Assembly (NCBI GenBank): GCA_013115135.1
Contig: JABANP010000692.1
Span: 1-22,189 of the forward strand
DNA length: 22,189 nt
Source of the DNA: Perkinsus olseni
Lineage: Eukaryota > Perkinsozoa > Perkinsida > Perkinsidae
Reading direction: 5' to 3'
The notes under the pieces are model-generated. The model worked only from the letters and a program-made list of their open reading frames with translations. It was not told the DNA's origin and ran no database searches. Shown here piece after piece: positions 19,840-22,189 of the stretch (the stretch's first letter is position 1; every line of letters begins with the position of its first letter). The translations under genes were made by a program, and so were the position numbers.

Positions 19840-19843
19840 CAAG
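19840..19843. repeat. Target-site duplication, right copy (CAAG)
   Basis: Matches the four bases at 13538-13541. Confidence 0.8.
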
Positions 19844-20079
19844 GGAGGCTGGTTTGGGGCCCAGACCAGCGTCTCATGATGGAGCCTGAGCGTCACCAGG
19901 TAGTCCACCCGAGATACGCCGCTAAACACTGCCTTACCAACGCGTTCGCCGATTAATTCGTCAGCTCTGCATTTCCTGTTCCTGACGGTCCCGCCTAGGT
20001 CCCTTCCGGATTCAAACCCTTCACCCAGGGTCAACCCCCCCATCATCAACGTCATGCGCCACATGTCGGTGTCACTGGC

Positions 20080-20903
20080 ATGCGACGCATGACTTTGAAC
20101 GGACTCCGTGAAAGGTGTGATGACCATCATCATTGTATTGCTAAGATACTCATAACCTCAGGAGACGGGCTCCGTCCCAACGCATGTAACACACATATTG
20201 AACATCTCATATTCTCTCTGCAAAGCAGAGTCTGCATGGGTTACCAAGGGCGGCTCTTCAGCGTGAAGTTCCCGCCGGAGTCCTTGGTATCGATGTCTCT
20301 AACAATGCGTGCTCCGATCGTCTGATTTTGAGGCTTCGACAGTCTCCATCTAATGCGACCGAATCCAGTGGATGCTCGACAAACTGCATTCCCGGAATTC
20401 AATTCTGTGAATAGCATCCGCAACCTCGGTCGTCCAGCGGACTTGAGAGCCACTGAGGAACGCCTGAGCCGTATCAGGGGGCCCGTATGGGGAGAAAACT
20501 TTCTAGAATGAAAAGAACCAACCCCATTTGGCGCGATGGAATATGAGTCACAAGTTGTCGCTCACAACGGAGACTGTTATAGACCTCAACGACCAGCCAG
20601 ACGCATCGCCCTGGGAGTTCCAGGCTGGGACCACCATCCCGGGGCCTCGCGACTGCGAAATTTACATTGCAAACTATTCCCTCGGGCGATGCTCGGTCCG
20701 TGGGGTCAAATCCACAAAATGAGCCCCAGTTTAAGTATCTTGCGCACTTGAGCTTTCTCGATCTTTCGCAATGCAACTGCACAGTTGAGGGCGGATTGTT
20801 GAGGGCGACTAGGGGCAAACGAACGAGCAAGCCATTCACAGTTGTGATTCACTCAGCGAGTGCGACTGCGTCGAGTCCACTTCAGCCCCTCTTCTCGCCC
20901 TAA
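20080..20903 (+). CDS. Unrecognised four-exon gene
   Basis: Exons 20080-20294, 20343-20484, 20507-20695 and 20730-20903 join in consistent phase to about 239 residues. Segments include RERCDDHHHCIAKILITSGD, VCMGYQGRLFSVKFPPES, RPNPVDARQTAFPEFNSVNS, LGRPADLRATEERLSRIRGP, DCEIYIANYSLGRCS and FKYLAHLSFLDLSQCNCTVE, ending SPLQPLFSP and stop. Cysteines recur, but no signal peptide is evident at this start, so the true 5' end may lie elsewhere. Introns would be 48, 22 and 34 bases. The 22-base one is suspect and the 20295 donor (GTCTCT) is weak. No domain is recognised. The retrotransposon's 3' LTR ends 240 bases upstream. Confidence 0.45.
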
Positions 20904-22093
20904 GCCGCTAGCCTCTTCGCATACTTCTAGCTACATTCTGTGTCCCTAACTTGGAGCCTAACGCAACAGTGCCGACAACCTTCTGAGACGATTTCGATGC
21001 ATATCAGTTTCCGGTGACATGCAAGATGACTTGCTGCGGACCGCGACTTGCGGTCTATCGAATTGACCACCTGGAATGCGAGCTCTCCTGAGTTGATATA
21101 GCGAGCCACCATTCCCGGCTCATCTCGCATCATTATGATTCTTCAAGAATCATCATGGGTTGTTCATCCCTCGCTTGAGAAATTAGGAAACACGACCCTG
21201 CCGAATCCCGATGACTGATCGATGGATCGGTGCCTTGACTGTTGAGCTTTGGATCAACTTTGGTACTAGACCTTCGTGACGAGGCGTCAGAGATCGCTCA
21301 GCGAAGCCGTCACTTTGATCATGGCTTGGTCACACTCCGATTATTCTATCTTCCATAACCGACCGAACTTATTATAAACCTCCAGCATACTGCATGATAT
21401 GAGCTGCATGAGGAAGACCTGAGGTTTTACAGTGGGTGAAACCATCGTGGTAGGGGACATAGCTCCACAACGTTGCAGCGGATGTGGACCGACGCGCAAT
21501 TCTCGAGCTAGAAAGCATAGCCACCATAGCCGCGGTGTAGTCCTTAGTGGTTCTACGTCCCCTCACATGCGCCGGTCCCAAATTGCGATTCAATGGAGAC
21601 GGGTGAACCACCTTCAACAGACCTTCTTTACAGTTCTCTCCCCCTCCCCACTGCGGGGTGCTGCCCGACAAGCTCCGATATTGACCATACCAGTATTCCT
21701 CCCTACGTTCTTGTTCTTGACCGTAACATCTCTGTGAGCTTAAAGGAGATCACATCATCATAACAGAAATTGCAGTTGTGCATGGTCAGCTGACAGTGTT
21801 CCATTCATGCCGAAATGCCGTGCCCCATGGCTGCCTGACTACCACAGCAATCGTGGCAACTAGGGTGGGTGGACTGTTCGCTATTGTCCTGAGCGTTCTT
21901 CGTCGAAGTTCAGCTTCTTCTATACAGTGACGTGGTTTGAATCTCACAGGTCATTGTTGCCTGTCCTCTCCAAGTGTTCTACCTCGATACGCGCCTGGGA
22001 TTGCGTAATTTGTCTACCCTCTCGGCGCTAGGCTAGCGCTATATCGTACGGGGTCCGCTCAACGCTACAGACACCTCTACCCTTCAAAGAAGG
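20904..22093. other. Intergenic, no firm gene
   Basis: A minus-strand frame of 99 codons at 21372-21671 and an overlapping plus-strand frame at 21432-21737 compete. Neither resembles a known family. A small hairpin is at 21135-21153. The end is the presumed promoter of the gene at 22094. Confidence 0.35.
21135..21153. repeat. Small palindrome
   Basis: ATGATTCTT, one central C, then AAGAATCAT: 9-base perfect arms. Function unknown, could be chance. Confidence 0.5.
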
Positions 22094-22189
22094 ATGGTCT
22101 TTCTGGTCTCAAGTCTCGCTGCTGCCTTGATTGGAACGGTGTACGCCTCCAACGAGGTCGACTGGTGTAGCAGTCACGCTGCAGACAAC
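22094..22189 (+). CDS. Secreted protein, 5' end only (runs off the window)
   Basis: An ATG at 22094 opens a frame that is still open at the window edge, 32 codons later. It reads MVFLVSSLAAALIGTVYA then SNEVDWCSSHAADN. The first 18 residues are a classic signal peptide: short n-region, hydrophobic core, and VYA as a small-residue cleavage site. The mature part begins with a tryptophan-cysteine pair. The protein would enter the secretory pathway. Too little is visible to name a family. Confidence 0.6.
   Translation, partial: MVFLVSSLAAALIGTVYASNEVDWCSSHAADN

Noticed and set aside
21372..21671. 99-codon minus-strand frame
   Set aside because: Composition is moderately protein-like, but there is no start context, splice partner or recognisable motif, and an equally long antisense frame overlaps it.
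1..22189. tRNA, rRNA, CRISPR array, bacterial operon or riboswitch
   Set aside because: I looked for tRNA T-arm motifs, regularly spaced direct repeats and prokaryotic gene packing, and found none. The window is eukaryotic.

Overview
This is nuclear DNA of a protist with short-intron genes, most probably an alveolate of the Perkinsus type. That placement is an inference from the set read together: an EAG/CNG-like channel split by introns mostly 33-54 bases long, an intronless mitochondrial ADP/ATP carrier, lineage-specific genes for secreted proteins, and a Ty3-like retrotransposon. No rRNA, tRNA or organelle gene was found to settle it.

Layout. 88-3426 (-): a voltage-gated, potassium-channel-like gene with at least ten exons. 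3427-4154: no gene seen. 4155-5490: two TA-flanked, terminal-inverted-repeat miniature elements (the second carries 41-base tandem repeats) enclosing a degraded-looking coding fragment. 5693-6955 (+): a tandem duplication of a signal-peptide exon; the second copy opens a three-exon gene for an unrecognised secreted protein, and the first copy is broken. 6956-8279: one weak coding segment. 8280-9218 (-): ADP/ATP carrier with a candidate intron in its 5' leader. 9420-11618: mostly featureless, with three inverted repeats, one a 40-base near-perfect palindrome. 11619-12524 (-): a coiled-coil gene with very short introns, or its decaying relic. 12525-13537: nothing firm.

13542-19839 (+): a complete LTR retrotransposon, the centrepiece. 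Its two 336-base LTRs are identical and it is flanked by a 4-base duplication (CAAG). One uninterrupted 1926-residue Gag-Pol frame starts inside the 5' LTR and reads through the primer-binding site. Domain order is Gag, CCHC knuckle, protease, RT, RNase H, integrase, GPF module, then an unrecognised C-terminal domain. RT, RNase H and integrase catalytic residues are all present, so insertion is recent and the copy may be active. 20080-20903 (+): a four-exon candidate gene of unknown function just downstream. 22094-22189 (+): the first 32 codons of a secreted-protein gene that runs off the window.

The genes do not form a pathway. The window mixes two housekeeping or membrane genes with lineage-specific genes and mobile DNA. 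Exon structures were read by eye from GT/AG sites and reading phase, and none has been checked against transcripts.
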